DNA from: Comamonadaceae bacterium CG12_big_fil_rev_8_21_14_0_65_59_15
Lineage (GTDB): Bacteria > Pseudomonadota > Gammaproteobacteria > Burkholderiales > Burkholderiaceae_C
Assembly (NCBI GenBank): GCA_002786915.1
Contig: PCUV01000117.1
Location: 1-41,053, forward strand
DNA length: 41,053 nt
Reading direction: 5' to 3'
The notes under the pieces are model-generated. The model saw nothing but the letters and a program-made list of their open reading frames with translations. It did not search any database and was not told where the DNA came from. This document shows positions 7,428 through 16,108 of the stretch, piece after piece. How positions within the stretch are numbered: position 1 is the stretch's first letter; the number at the start of each line of letters is the position of its first letter. The translations under genes were made by a program, and so were the position numbers.

Positions 7428-8720
7428 ATGCCCACGAATGCCTTGTTTGCCGATCTGTCCGAACCCTCTGCCCTGTTGACGCTGGCCTTTGCCCTGGCAT
7501 TGGTGATCAGTCTGGCGGTGAAAGCGTGGCTGAATGCGCGCCAGATACGGTATGTGGCGCGGCATCGGGCGCAGGTTCCTGCGGCCTTTGCCCAAACCAT
7601 CTCGCTGGCGGCACACCAGAAGGCGGCGGACTACACGCTGGCCAAAATGCGACTGGGCACGATCGAGCTGGCGCTTGGCACCGCCGTATTGCTGGGCTGG
7701 ACGTTGCTGGGCGGCCTCTCATTGTTGAACCAGCTGTTGATGAGCTGGATCGGCCCGGGGATGACGCAGCAGCTGGCGTTGCTGGTCGCCTTTGTGGTAA
7801 TTAACGGCGTGATCGATCTGCCGCTGTCGCTGTACCAGACCTTTGTGCTGGAAGAGCGCTTTGGCTTCAACAAAATGACACCCAGGCTGTGGCTGATCGA
7901 CTTGTGCAAGTCCACACTAATGGGGGCTGCCATTGGGCTGCCAGTTGCCGCGCTGGTGTTGTGGATGATGGCCGCCACCGGCAGCCTGTGGTGGCTGTGG
8001 GCCTGGCTGTTCTGGATGGGGTTCAACCTGCTGCTGCTGGTGATTTATCCGACGCTGATTGCGCCAATGTTCAACAAATTCACGCCGCTGGCTGACGAAG
8101 CGCTGAAGGCGCGCGTCACGGCACTGATGCAGCGCTGCGGCTTTTCCGCCAAAGGCTTGTTTGTGATGGACGGCAGCAAGCGCAGCGCCCATGCCAATGC
8201 ATACTTCACTGGTTTTGGCGCTGCCAAGCGAGTGGTTTTTTATGACACGTTGCTGGCCAAACTGAGCCCACCCGAGGTGGACGCGGTGCTGGCCCACGAG
8301 CTGGGTCACTTCAAGCACAAGCATGTCATCAAGCGCATCGTGGCGATGTTTGCCATGAGCCTGGCTGGCCTGGCCTTGCTGGGCTGGATGGCGCAGCAAA
8401 GCTGGTTTTACACCGGGCTGGGCGTGCTGCCCAATGCGGCAGGCCTCAACGACGCGCTGGCGTTGCTGCTGTTCATGCTGGCCTTGCCCGTCTTCACTTT
8501 TTTTATATCGCCGCTGTTGGCGCAGCTCTCGCGCAAGCACGAATTTGAAGCCGACGCCTACGCCGTGAGTCAGACCAGCGGGCAAGATTTATCAACCGCC
8601 CTGCTCAAGCTGTACGAAGACAACGCCTCCACGCTGACCCCGGACCCGGTCTATGTGTCGTTTTATTACTCGCACCCCGGTGCGTCCGAGCGGCTGGCGC
8701 GCATGACCGCCGTACGCTGA
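7428..8720 (+). CDS. M48 family membrane metalloprotease (Ste24/HtpX-like)
   Basis: A 430-residue zinc peptidase in the inner membrane. The catalytic HELGH is at residues 290-294. The third zinc ligand is in EFEAD starting at 372. Hydrophobic segments lie near the N-terminus, around residues 60-110 and 165-215, and in two stretches between the two zinc motifs, as in Ste24-type CAAX proteases. The product probably cleaves misfolded membrane proteins; its substrates are unknown. The start at 7428 fits the family length and avoids overlap with orn. The stop overlaps the rsgA start by one base (TGATG), so the two are probably translationally coupled. The frame extends 74 codons upstream without homology and was not used. 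Confidence 0.9.
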   Translation: MPTNALFADLSEPSALLTLAFALALVISLAVKAWLNARQIRYVARHRAQVPAAFAQTISLAAHQKAADYTLAKMRLGTIELALGTAVLLGWTLLGGLSLLNQLLMSWIGPGMTQQLALLVAFVVINGVIDLPLSLYQTFVLEERFGFNKMTPRLWLIDLCKSTLMGAAIGLPVAALVLWMMAATGSLWWLWAWLFWMGFNLLLLVIYPTLIAPMFNKFTPLADEALKARVTALMQRCGFSAKGLFVMDGSKRSAHANAYFTGFGAAKRVVFYDTLLAKLSPPEVDAVLAHELGHFKHKHVIKRIVAMFAMSLAGLALLGWMAQQSWFYTGLGVLPNAAGLNDALALLLFMLALPVFTFFISPLLAQLSRKHEFEADAYAVSQTSGQDLSTALLKLYEDNASTLTPDPVYVSFYYSHPGASERLARMTAVR

Positions 8721-9667
8721 TGGGCCACACCGCCGCGCCTCGAGCCGGGTTGATGTCCAAGCTGGTGCCCGGTTTGATTGTGGCCAACTATGGTCGCCAC
8801 TTTCTGGTGGAAGATACCTCTGGTCAGCGCCGCATCTGCCATTCACGTGGCAAGAAAAGCCTGGGTGTGGTGGGCGACCGGGTGCAGTGGCTGCCTTCGC
8901 AGGACGAAGGCACGATCGAGGTGATCGAGCCACGGCGCAATCTGCTGTACCGGCAAGACGAGGTGCGCACCAAATCGTTTGCCGCCAACCTGGACCAGGT
9001 ACTGATCCTGATCGCGGCGGAGCCCGAGTTTTCTGCCAGCCAGCTCTCGCGTGCGCTGATCGCGGCCGAAGAGCAGCACATCACGCCCCTCATTGCGCTC
9101 AACAAGCGCGACCTGACAGAGCCCTTTGCGCGTGCCTGGGAGCGGCTACAGCCCTACCGCGACATGGGGTACGACGTGCTGTCGCTGGCCCTGACCCATG
9201 GCTCACCTGCGGAGGACCAGGCACTGGAGCAACGCCTGCTTGGCCAAACCACACTGGTGCTGGGCCCGTCAGGCGCAGGAAAAAGCACGTTGATCAACCG
9301 GCTGATACCAGCCGCACTGGCGCAAACCGGCACGCTGTCGCAAGCACTGAATGCCGGCAAACACACCACTACCAGTACCACCTGGTATTGGGTCGATGCC
9401 GCCCACACCACCGCCCTGCTGGATTCACCCGGGTTTCAGGAATTTGGCCTGACCCACATCGACCCGGCGCAGTTGGCGGCCTACATGCCCGACCTAAAAC
9501 CGCACGTGGCATATTGCAAGTTTTACAACTGTAGTCATTTGCACGAGCCCGGGTGTGGCGTCATTGCAGCAGTCAAGGCCGCCGCTGGGGCAGACGGCAT
9601 AAGCGCCAACAGATACCAGATTTACAGCGATTTGTATGCCCAATTGACGCAGACCAAGCGCTACTGA
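8720..9667 (+). CDS. rsgA: Ribosome small-subunit maturation GTPase RsgA
   Basis: A 315-residue circularly permuted GTPase (also called YjeQ) that checks late 30S subunit assembly. An N-terminal OB-fold precedes G4 (NKRD, near residue 129), the P-loop GPSGAGKST at 182-190 and G3 DSPGFQEFG. A C-terminal zinc finger follows with C-x4-C-x-H-x5-C spacing (CKFYNCSHLHEPGC). The order G4-G1-G3 is diagnostic. The ATG at 8720 overlaps the protease stop. A second ATG at 8753 (MSKLVPG) matches typical family N-termini better and may be the true start. It converges on the CobD/CbiB-like gene. Confidence 0.95.
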   Translation: MGHTAAPRAGLMSKLVPGLIVANYGRHFLVEDTSGQRRICHSRGKKSLGVVGDRVQWLPSQDEGTIEVIEPRRNLLYRQDEVRTKSFAANLDQVLILIAAEPEFSASQLSRALIAAEEQHITPLIALNKRDLTEPFARAWERLQPYRDMGYDVLSLALTHGSPAEDQALEQRLLGQTTLVLGPSGAGKSTLINRLIPAALAQTGTLSQALNAGKHTTTSTTWYWVDAAHTTALLDSPGFQEFGLTHIDPAQLAAYMPDLKPHVAYCKFYNCSHLHEPGCGVIAAVKAAAGADGISANRYQIYSDLYAQLTQTKRY

Positions 9668-9684
9668 GACCCATGCACACAGGC

Positions 9685-9709
9685 ACCCACAAGACGTGGG
9701 GCTGTGGGT
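9685..9709. terminator. Hairpin between convergent rsgA and cobD/cbiB-like genes
   Basis: ACCCACA and TGTGGGT form a 7-bp stem with an 11-base loop in the 56-bp gap between convergent stops. No T-run follows on either strand, so it may end transcription only weakly or be rho-assisted. Confidence 0.3.
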
Positions 9710-9723
9710 TCATACTGCGTTAC

Positions 9724-10695
9724 CTAGCCCAGCAACCGCGCCAGCGTCAATAGTGCCAACAGTACAACCCACATCACCACCGTGCGCCAGACCAGTCCCA
9801 CCACCACCGCCAGATGCGCCAGATCAGGCGCCGGGCGACCTGACACGCTAGCGGCATCCTTATCACCAGCGCTTTCATTCACGCTTGCAGGCTTGGTGCT
9901 CTGGCTCGCGGTCAAATCGATATTGACCGCACCAGCGGTTGCCGCCAGCACGAGGCCGTCGTTGTGGGAGTCGGAGCGTTGCATGTAACCCCGCCATCCG
10001 TCAATAGCTTCCTCAAAATTGCCCACCACCGCAAAGCTCAACGCGGTCATGCGCGCAGGCAGCCAATCCACACGCTGCCAAACTTGGTTCGCGCGGCTTT
10101 GCAAGGCAGCACTGACGCTCTGGTAATGCGACTGGCTTTGGTGCTGCCAGTAGCGTGCCACAAATTCGCTCAGGCGGTAGAGCACGGCACCCGCTGGTCC
10201 CAACCCCAGCGCGGCCAGCACCGAAAACCAGGCTAGCACCCCAAACACATGACGATGCGCCGCCAGCACAGACACCTCAATGACCTGCCCGATCAACGCG
10301 CTGCGCTGCATATCATGGGCTTGCAGATGCTGCCAGTCATCCAGCAAACGTCGGGCTAGGGCGTCGTCGCTATCAGCCAGTGCATCCCGAATCCGGGTAA
10401 AGTGAAAGCTGAATTGCCGAAAGCCCAGCGCAGCATACAAGACCAGTGCGTTCCAAAGCAACGCCACAGGCCAGCCCAACAAGAGGCCCAGCAACCAATA
10501 GATGCCCAGCGCCAGCACAGCCGGCACACCCACAGCAGCACTCCAGGCCAGCCAGCCGTGCACCCGCTGGCCCGCGTCCAGATTGCGCGAACACCAGCGC
10601 ACCCAGGCACGCAGGGCCGCGTGCACCGCGTTCCCGCGCTGCAAGGGCCTGGCTTGTTCCAGCAACAAAGCAAAGAGCACCGAAATAAAACTCAT
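9724..10695 (-). CDS. CobD/CbiB-AmpE superfamily membrane protein
   Basis: A 323-residue membrane protein. Hydrophobic segments are near the N-terminus, around residues 50-90, 150-185 and at the extreme C-terminus. The motifs GNFEEAIDGW and the following ATAGAVNI resemble the conserved GNFEDA region of CobD/CbiB, the adenosylcobinamide-phosphate synthase. However, no other cobalamin genes are near, and the N-terminal half also resembles AmpE, a beta-lactamase regulatory membrane protein. I therefore do not assign the cobalamin reaction. I chose the start at 10695 (MSFISVLFALLLEQ) because the 46 residues before it overlap the Nudix gene and lack family character. It lies 38 bases downstream of the Nudix gene and is probably co-transcribed. 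Confidence 0.8.
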   Translation of the reverse strand: MSFISVLFALLLEQARPLQRGNAVHAALRAWVRWCSRNLDAGQRVHGWLAWSAAVGVPAVLALGIYWLLGLLLGWPVALLWNALVLYAALGFRQFSFHFTRIRDALADSDDALARRLLDDWQHLQAHDMQRSALIGQVIEVSVLAAHRHVFGVLAWFSVLAALGLGPAGAVLYRLSEFVARYWQHQSQSHYQSVSAALQSRANQVWQRVDWLPARMTALSFAVVGNFEEAIDGWRGYMQRSDSHNDGLVLAATAGAVNIDLTASQSTKPASVNESAGDKDAASVSGRPAPDLAHLAVVVGLVWRTVVMWVVLLALLTLARLLG

Positions 10696-10733
10696 GCGGG
10701 AATCATAGCGACAGGCGAGGCTGTGGTCAGGCC

Positions 10734-11414
10734 TCAAGCACTGAGAAATCGGTAAAAATTGCGCAGCATGCCAGCAGTAGCGCCCCAGATGAAACGCTCG
10801 CCCTGCGTGTCCGGGTAAGGCATCGACAGCCAATGGCGCAACTCCCCTTGCCAGATCACTTCATGGTGACGGTGGTTGGCCGGGTTCATCAAGAACGCCA
10901 AGGGGACCTCAAAAACATCGGACACCTCGTTCGGATTGGGCACCACCCCATAGTCAGGGGACACCAGTGCCACAACCGGGGTAACGGCAAAAGACGACCC
11001 GGTGGTGTAGCTTGGCAGATGCCCCAACACATCGATGCAGTCCTGGGTCAAGCCTACTTCTTCAAAGGCTTCACGGCAAGCTGCGGCGGTGGCGTCGACG
11101 TCTTGCGCATCAAGCTTACCGCCCGGGAAAGCAACCTGTCCGGCATGGGTAGACAAATGCGCAGTGCGTTGTGTCAGCAGTACGGTTGGTGCCGGTCGCA
11201 TTACGATTGGTATCAGCACGGCCGCGTGCATCAAGGGACGATCCAGAAACTTTTTCTCTGCAACCAGTTCGGGTTGCCACGAAGGCGGATGCAAAAAGCG
11301 CTGACGCAGGCCAGTCGGTGTCAGCAAATCACCACGCACCGCTGGCAAATGACGATCCACCTGCATCACAGGTGCTTGCCGCAGATCAACGAGCTGTGCA
11401 ATCGACTGACTCAT
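10734..11414 (-). CDS. CoA pyrophosphatase-type Nudix hydrolase
   Basis: A 226-residue Nudix protein. The CoA-specific (UPF0035) signature is present: LLTQRTAHLSTHAGQVAFPGG, spanning about residues 99-119. The Nudix box follows as GGKLD...CREAFEEVGL, with the metal-binding REAFEE intact. Family members split coenzyme A or acyl-CoA into a phosphopantetheine and 3',5'-ADP. The box's first glutamate position is occupied by an Asp-rich stretch, which is common in this subfamily. It is the first gene of a leftward pair with the CobD/CbiB-like gene; its start lies 50 bases from the rplS terminator. Confidence 0.9.
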   Translation of the reverse strand: MSQSIAQLVDLRQAPVMQVDRHLPAVRGDLLTPTGLRQRFLHPPSWQPELVAEKKFLDRPLMHAAVLIPIVMRPAPTVLLTQRTAHLSTHAGQVAFPGGKLDAQDVDATAAACREAFEEVGLTQDCIDVLGHLPSYTTGSSFAVTPVVALVSPDYGVVPNPNEVSDVFEVPLAFLMNPANHRHHEVIWQGELRHWLSMPYPDTQGERFIWGATAGMLRNFYRFLSA

Positions 11415-11458
11415 GGCAGCAATTAAAACGCAAGCAAGCTCCCGGCGCGCCCAACATG

Positions 11459-11496
11459 CATAAAAAAAACCGCCTGCGGTGAAAGAGGCGGTTTTT
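11459..11496 (-). terminator. Rho-independent terminator of the rpsP-rplS operon
   Basis: An 11-bp stem (AAAAACCGCCT, 11465-11475, with AGGCGGTTTTT, 11486-11496) with a 10-base loop. On the minus strand it ends in a run of eight T. It begins 17 bases after the rplS stop. Confidence 0.85.
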
Positions 11497-11513
11497 GGTA
11501 GTGAAGCGTGGGC

Positions 11514-11888
11514 TTACTCGGCCGCTGCCTTGCGCGATGGCAGCTTTTCTTTGATGCGCGCCGACTTGCCGCTGCGGTCACGCAAGTAGTACAGCTTGGC
11601 ACGGCGCACATCACCGCGACGCTTGACCTCAATGCTGGCAATCAGCGGGCTGTAGGTCTGGAAAGTGCGCTCGACACCTTCACCGCTGGAGATCTTGCGC
11701 ACGGTAAAGCCGCTGTTCAAGCCGCGGTTACGCTTGGCAATGACCACGCCTTCATAAGCTTGAAGACGCTTGCGGGTACCTTCAACCACGTTCAGGCTCA
11801 CCACTACGGTGTCGCCAGGATTGAAATCGGGAATGGATTTGTTCAGACGAGCAATTTCTTCTTGCTCAAGGGTTTGGATCAGGTTCAT
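11514..11888 (-). CDS. rplS: 50S ribosomal protein L19
   Basis: 124 residues. The sequence has the L19 landmarks: [39 protein letters not shown], and [14 protein letters not shown] near the C-terminus. L19 sits at the 30S-50S interface. The ATG at 11888 ([11 protein letters not shown]) is the usual family start; the extra nine codons upstream are not. It is the last gene of rpsP-rimM-trmD-rplS. A TATAAT box just upstream suggests it also has its own promoter. Confidence 0.97.
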   Translation of the reverse strand: MNLIQTLEQEEIARLNKSIPDFNPGDTVVVSLNVVEGTRKRLQAYEGVVIAKRNRGLNSGFTVRKISSGEGVERTFQTYSPLIASIEVKRRGDVRRAKLYYLRDRSGKSARIKEKLPSRKAAAE

Positions 11889-11984
11889 GATGTCCTCAAA
11901 AGATCGTGTCAGCACCAGCGCCAGAATTGACGCAGGCCGAAGCCCAATGGCTCGACGGTCTGACAGAGGATCGGAAAGCCGCGC

Positions 11985-11990
11985 ATTATA
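11985..11990 (-). promoter_or_regulatory. Probable -10 box of an internal rplS promoter
   Basis: The minus strand reads TATAAT then GCGCGGC, overlapping the trmD stop codon. The 97-base gap before rplS is the largest within the operon. No close -35 match; TGAGAC is 17 bases upstream. Confidence 0.45.
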
Positions 11991-12729
11991 GCTGACTTGC
12001 TAAAACGGTCTCATCAGCTGACGTCAAACGCCCGTGTTGACGCGCGCGCTCAATCAAGTCGGGCCGCAGGCGCTGGGTAAGCATTAAACGCTGATCCCGG
12101 CGCCAGCGCTCAATGTGCTGGTGGTGTCCCGACAACAACACCGCAGGTGCCGCCTGCCCGTGCCAGACCTCGGGGCGAGTGTAATGTGGACAATCCAGCA
12201 AACCGTCCAAGGCAACGTTAAAGCTGTCTTGCACGTGACTTTGCTCGTCCCCCAAAACGCCTGGCTGCAACCTGGCCACTGCATCCAGCAAGGCGAGCGC
12301 GGCAATCTCCCCACCCGACAAAACAAAGTCTCCCAGGCTGATCTGATGCGAGACATGCGTGTCCATGAAGCGTTGGTCAATACCTTCATAGCGGCCACAG
12401 ATCAGGATGGCGCCAGAGCTTTCGGACCACCGCACCACGTCGTCATGCGTCAATGGTTTGCCTGCCGGTGAAAAAAGAACCACTGGCACATCGTCGCGTT
12501 GCGCGCATATCGACGTCATGCATTGCGCCAGGGGCTCGGCCATCATCACCATGCCCGGCCCCCCGCCAAAAGGCCGGTCGTCCACACGCCGGTAAGCCCC
12601 TTCGGCAAAATCCCGCGGGTTAGTGAAATGCACATCCACCTGTCCTGATGCAAAGGCGCGCCGGGTAATCCCCGTCGTCAAAAACGGAGCAAATAATTCC
12701 GGGAACAGGGTGATGACGTCAAAACGCAT
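11986..12729 (-). CDS. trmD: tRNA (guanine-37-N1)-methyltransferase TrmD
   Basis: 247 residues, SPOUT-class knotted methyltransferase that uses S-adenosylmethionine to make m1G37 and so prevents frameshifting. Conserved blocks: [13 protein letters not shown] at the N-terminus, [21 protein letters not shown], and the knot region [18 protein letters not shown] followed by the HYTRPEVW block. The ATG at 12729 is the conserved start; the 13 codons before it overlap the rimM end region. It is 10 bases downstream of rimM, within the standard operon. Confidence 0.97.
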   Translation of the reverse strand: MRFDVITLFPELFAPFLTTGITRRAFASGQVDVHFTNPRDFAEGAYRRVDDRPFGGGPGMVMMAEPLAQCMTSICAQRDDVPVVLFSPAGKPLTHDDVVRWSESSGAILICGRYEGIDQRFMDTHVSHQISLGDFVLSGGEIAALALLDAVARLQPGVLGDEQSHVQDSFNVALDGLLDCPHYTRPEVWHGQAAPAVLLSGHHQHIERWRRDQRLMLTQRLRPDLIERARQHGRLTSADETVLASQL

Positions 12730-12739
12730 GGGCGTGCGT

Positions 12740-13303
12740 TCAGTAATCTGGCTGCCAATCCACCACAATCCGGCGCGCTTTCAGGTCGACGTCATCCACA
12801 AAGGCAGCAACAAAGGGGATCATTCGCTCTTGCACTTTGCCATCTTGCAGATAGTCCATCAGCAAGACAGTTTGTGCCCCCGTGGCAAGCAGTTCACGCA
12901 CCTCACCCAGCCCAGCACCTTGGCGATTGACCACCGGTAAACCGATCAAATCAGTCCAGTAATACTCGTCCTTGGGCAAAGTCGGGAAGCTGGACCGTGG
13001 CACATAAACGCTGGCCCCGCGCAGCGATTCTGCTGCATTGCGATCATCCACCTCTTGGGCGCACGCCACCACGCCATCTGAATGGGTCTTGGCTTGAACG
13101 ATCTTCAACAGAACGCTCGACCCAGCGACGGCCGGGACAACACCTGTAGGAACCAAAAACCAGCGCTTGGAAGAAAAAAGCGCCTGGGGATCGGCGCTGT
13201 AGGGCAAGACCTTGAACCATCCTTTGATGCCCCAGGCCTCAAGGATGCGCCCGACTTCAATTGCATCTGCCGGCAAATCGGCAGGCTCCAGGCCGGGCAC
13301 CAT
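12740..13303 (-). CDS. rimM: Ribosome maturation factor RimM
   Basis: 187 residues. The N-terminal domain has EVGRILEAWGIKGWFKV, the usual RimM start of the beta-barrel. The second half is a PRC barrel, with DEYYWTDLIGLPVVN leading into it and IPFVAAFVDDVDLKARRIVVDW at the end. RimM helps assemble the 30S head with S19. Spacing is 9 bases after rpsP and 10 before trmD, so the operon is tight. The start is not fully certain: residues 1-12 are not conserved, but no better ATG exists. Confidence 0.95.
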   Translation of the reverse strand: MVPGLEPADLPADAIEVGRILEAWGIKGWFKVLPYSADPQALFSSKRWFLVPTGVVPAVAGSSVLLKIVQAKTHSDGVVACAQEVDDRNAAESLRGASVYVPRSSFPTLPKDEYYWTDLIGLPVVNRQGAGLGEVRELLATGAQTVLLMDYLQDGKVQERMIPFVAAFVDDVDLKARRIVVDWQPDY

Positions 13304-13312
13304 GATAAAAAA

Positions 13313-13564
13313 TCAGGCTGCTTTTTTGGCAGCCTGGTTGACCAGACGTTCTACCGTGGGCGAAGCCTGCGCGCCAACACTTTTCCAGTAAGCCAGACGG
13401 TCTTGCGCAATGCGGATGCTTTCCTCATTGGCAGTGGCTATCGGGTTATAAAAACCGATGCGTTCAATGAAGCGACCATCGCGGCGGGTACGCTTGTCAG
13501 CCACCACAACATTGAAAAACGGGCGAGCCTTGGCACCGCCACGGGCGAGTCGAATGACGACCAT
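13313..13564 (-). CDS. rpsP: 30S ribosomal protein S16
   Basis: 83 residues of the S16 family: [23 protein letters not shown], then [15 protein letters not shown] and the C-terminal [17 protein letters not shown]. It is needed for 30S assembly. First gene of rpsP-rimM-trmD-rplS. The start codon is preceded by AAAGGAT, a good ribosome site. The -10 box TATAAT lies about 110 bases upstream. Confidence 0.97.
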   Translation of the reverse strand: MVVIRLARGGAKARPFFNVVVADKRTRRDGRFIERIGFYNPIATANEESIRIAQDRLAYWKSVGAQASPTVERLVNQAAKKAA

Positions 13565-13675
13565 GATTTATCCTTTGGGAAGCGGCACAAAGATGCCACG
13601 AAAATTGAGCACAATGCCAGATGTTTGAGACACGCGACATGACCACCCGGTCAGCGACACATCAGACAGCCGTGC

Positions 13676-13681
13676 ATTATA
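13676..13681 (-). promoter_or_regulatory. Probable -10 box of the rpsP operon promoter
   Basis: The minus strand reads TATAAT followed by GCACGGC. It lies in the 131-bp divergent gap between rpsP and the acetyltransferase gene. The -35 position is poor. Confidence 0.5.
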
Positions 13682-13695
13682 ACCAGTCCATCACC

Positions 13696-14232
13696 ATGCC
13701 TATTTTTCGCCCAAGCCAGCCCAACGACATCGAACAGATCACCACCATCTATGCGCACCACGTGCTGCATGGAACCGGTACCTTTGAAATGACCCCACCC
13801 ACAGTGGCAGAAATGGGCCAGCGCCGAGACGATGTGCTGGCCAAGCATTTACCTTACTTGGTGGCCGTTGACGGCGAGCGGGTGCTGGGCTACGCCTACT
13901 GCAACTGGTTCAAACCACGACCAGCGTACCGTTTCAGCGCCGAAGACTCCATCTACCTGGCCCCCGATTGCGCTGGCCAAGGCATTGGCCGTGCCTTGCT
14001 GGCCGAGTTGTGCGCCCAGGCAGAGCGCTGGGGGGTGCGACGGATGATCTCGGTAATTGGTGATTCCGCCAACCAGGCCTCAATCGGCGTGCACCGCAGC
14101 GTCGGCTTCGCGCCGGTAGGCGTGCTCAGCGCGTGTGGCTGGAAGTTTGGGCGCTGGTTGGACGTGGTCATGATGGACAAAGCGCTGGGAGCAGGCAACA
14201 CCTGCCCGCCCGATGAGGTGATAACACGATGA
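13696..14232 (+). CDS. GNAT family N-acetyltransferase (phosphinothricin acetyltransferase-like)
   Basis: 178 residues with an acetyl-CoA-binding GNAT fold. The pyrophosphate loop is CAGQGIGRALLAELC, and the C-terminal half has SIGVHRSVGFAPVG, typical of the Pat/Bar subgroup that acetylates small amines such as phosphinothricin or methionine sulfoximine. The natural substrate is unknown. The start at 13696 (MPIFRPSQPND) matches the family; the 25 codons upstream overlap the rpsP promoter. The gene faces the PiT transporter gene end to end with a 46-bp gap. Confidence 0.88.
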   Translation: MPIFRPSQPNDIEQITTIYAHHVLHGTGTFEMTPPTVAEMGQRRDDVLAKHLPYLVAVDGERVLGYAYCNWFKPRPAYRFSAEDSIYLAPDCAGQGIGRALLAELCAQAERWGVRRMISVIGDSANQASIGVHRSVGFAPVGVLSACGWKFGRWLDVVMMDKALGAGNTCPPDEVITR

Positions 14233-14278
14233 CTTTTCTGAACACCTCTGTTGCCTGCCCCCAACTGATACGGACTGA

Positions 14279-15289
14279 TCAAAAAAGCTGCAAGCTGATC
14301 CAGTAAGCCACGGCAGCCACAAAAGCACTGGCCGGGATGGTGAGAATCCAGGCCCAAATGATGTTGCCCGCGACTCCCCAGCGCACACCGCTGGCCCTGC
14401 GCGTGGAACCCACCCCCACGATGGCCCCTGTGATCGTGTGCGTTGTGGACACCGGAATACCCAGCGCCGTAGCCAGAAACAACGTCATGGCCCCACCGGT
14501 CTCGGCGCAAAAACCGCCCATCGGCTTGAGTTTGGTAATTTTCTGCCCCATGGTCTTCACAATGCGCCACCCCCCCAGCATGGTGCCGATGCCGATGGCC
14601 GAATAACAGACCAGGATCACCCAGGTGGGAGGTGAACTTTCGCCCGCGCTGGCGTAACCCGTTGCGATCAACAGCATCCAGATGATGCCAATCGTTTTTT
14701 GCGCGTCGTTACCGCCATGCCCGAGGCTGTACGCACCAGCAGACACCAATTGCAAGCGACGAAACCACTTGTCAATTCGTTGTGGACGAAAGCCCTTGAG
14801 CGTCCAGGAAACCAGCACCATCATCAGCGAACCCAGCACATAGCCCAACAAGGGCGAGACAAAAATAAAAATCACCGTTTTCATGATGCCACCCATGATC
14901 AGCGACACCACGCCCGCCTTGGCAATGGCGGCACCGGCAATGCCGCCAATCAAGGCATGCGAAGAACTACTGGGAATGCCGTAGTACCAGGTGATGAAAT
15001 TCCATGCGATCGCACCAATCAGAGCTCCAAACACCACGTGCGTATCGACGATGCCAGGCAGCACAATCCCCTTGCCGACCGTGGTCGCGACGCTCAGATG
15101 AAAAATGAAAATGGCAACAACGTTGAAGAAAGCGGCGAAAATGACCGCCTGCCCAGGTTTGAGAACACCCGTTGAAACCACGGTTGCAATCGAGTTGGCC
15201 GCATCATGAAATCCGTTCATGAAGTCGAACACAATCGCCATCAGCACCAGCAAGACGACGATCCACAGGGCGGTTGATGCGGACTGCAT
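14279..15289 (-). CDS. PiT-family low-affinity inorganic phosphate transporter
   Basis: 336 residues, almost wholly membrane-embedded, a proton- or cation-coupled symporter for (metal-)phosphate. The duplicated PiT signature is visible: FDFMNGFHDAANSIA near residues 21-35 and LGHGGNDAQKTIG around residue 195. About ten hydrophobic segments separate the two inverted halves. The C-terminal half has PVSTTHTITGAIVGVG, another conserved block. The start MQSASTALWIVVLLVLM is usual in this subfamily. It lies 17 bases after the DUF47 gene, a standard pairing. Confidence 0.95.
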   Translation of the reverse strand: MQSASTALWIVVLLVLMAIVFDFMNGFHDAANSIATVVSTGVLKPGQAVIFAAFFNVVAIFIFHLSVATTVGKGIVLPGIVDTHVVFGALIGAIAWNFITWYYGIPSSSSHALIGGIAGAAIAKAGVVSLIMGGIMKTVIFIFVSPLLGYVLGSLMMVLVSWTLKGFRPQRIDKWFRRLQLVSAGAYSLGHGGNDAQKTIGIIWMLLIATGYASAGESSPPTWVILVCYSAIGIGTMLGGWRIVKTMGQKITKLKPMGGFCAETGGAMTLFLATALGIPVSTTHTITGAIVGVGSTRRASGVRWGVAGNIIWAWILTIPASAFVAAVAYWISLQLF

Positions 15290-15306
15290 GGCTGCGCGAC
15301 CGCTAC

Positions 15307-15954
15307 TCAGGAATTTTCGAGGATCACGCCCTCGATCAGATTGGCAACATCCTCACACTTGTCCGTAATAGTCTCCAGCAACTCATAAATGGCCTTGAGT
15401 TTGATGACCTCGCGCACGTCGGACTCTTCACGGAAAAGTTTACTCATGGCCGCGCGCATGACACGGTCTGCGTCGCTTTCGAGTTTGTCAATTTCGTCAC
15501 ACGTCTTCAGTGCCGCCTCGGCTGTCGATGCTTCGGCAATTCTGCTGAGCAGTTTGACCGCATCACGCACGCGCTCGCAACACTTGACACTCAAATCGGT
15601 CAGACGTGAAATTTCTTCGGTCATGTGATGCACGTCGTACAGCGCCATGGTTTCCGCCGAGTCTTGGATCAGGTCGGCCACGTCATCCATGGTGTTGATC
15701 AGACCATGGATTTGCTCGCGGTCAATCGGGGTGATGAAGGTCTTGTGCAAGGCCTTGTTGACCTCGTGCGTGACGCGATCGGCCGCACCCTCGGAACGAT
15801 TGACCTGTTCGTGAAATTTCTGCCGCAATTCCAGATTGTTGTAATTGCTGACCAAATTTGAAAACGCCTGAGCGGCACTGACGATGTGATCAGCGTGCTG
15901 ATCGAACAGAACAAAGAAATTGGTATCGCGCGGTAACAGCTTGCCAAAAAACAC
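15307..15954 (-). CDS. DUF47 (PhoU-like) phosphate transport accessory protein
   Basis: 215 residues of the TIGR00153/DUF47 family, a PhoU-like all-helical protein. It is usually encoded with PiT transporters and is thought to regulate them. The sequence begins FFGKLLPRDTNFFVLFDQHADHI and contains the conserved TPIDREQIHGLINTMDDVADLI. I place the start at a GTG (15954) because AGGAG lies seven bases upstream and the family usually starts MFFGKL or similar. The ATG at 16005 would add 17 unrelated residues. It is the first gene of the pair with the transporter. Confidence 0.92.
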   Translation of the reverse strand: MFFGKLLPRDTNFFVLFDQHADHIVSAAQAFSNLVSNYNNLELRQKFHEQVNRSEGAADRVTHEVNKALHKTFITPIDREQIHGLINTMDDVADLIQDSAETMALYDVHHMTEEISRLTDLSVKCCERVRDAVKLLSRIAEASTAEAALKTCDEIDKLESDADRVMRAAMSKLFREESDVREVIKLKAIYELLETITDKCEDVANLIEGVILENS

Positions 15955-16033
15955 GGTGCACTCCTGGTGGGGAAACCCGGCCGTCGGGTCCGGGGAGAAG
16001 ACCAAAGGAGTTTACCCTTCGCCATCTGTCGCA

Positions 16034-16077
16034 CCAGAAAAAACAGGCCCTACAGTCTGCACCGCAGGGCCTGTTTT
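16034..16077 (-). terminator. Rho-independent terminator of acnB
   Basis: A 12-bp perfect stem (AAAACAGGCCCT, 16040-16051, with AGGGCCTGTTTT, 16066-16077) with a 14-base loop. It is followed on the minus strand by T-rich sequence. It sits about 30 bases after the acnB stop. Confidence 0.85.
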
Positions 16078-16108
16078 AAGCCAAAGCTTGGTTTAGATCA
16101 AAGCATCC

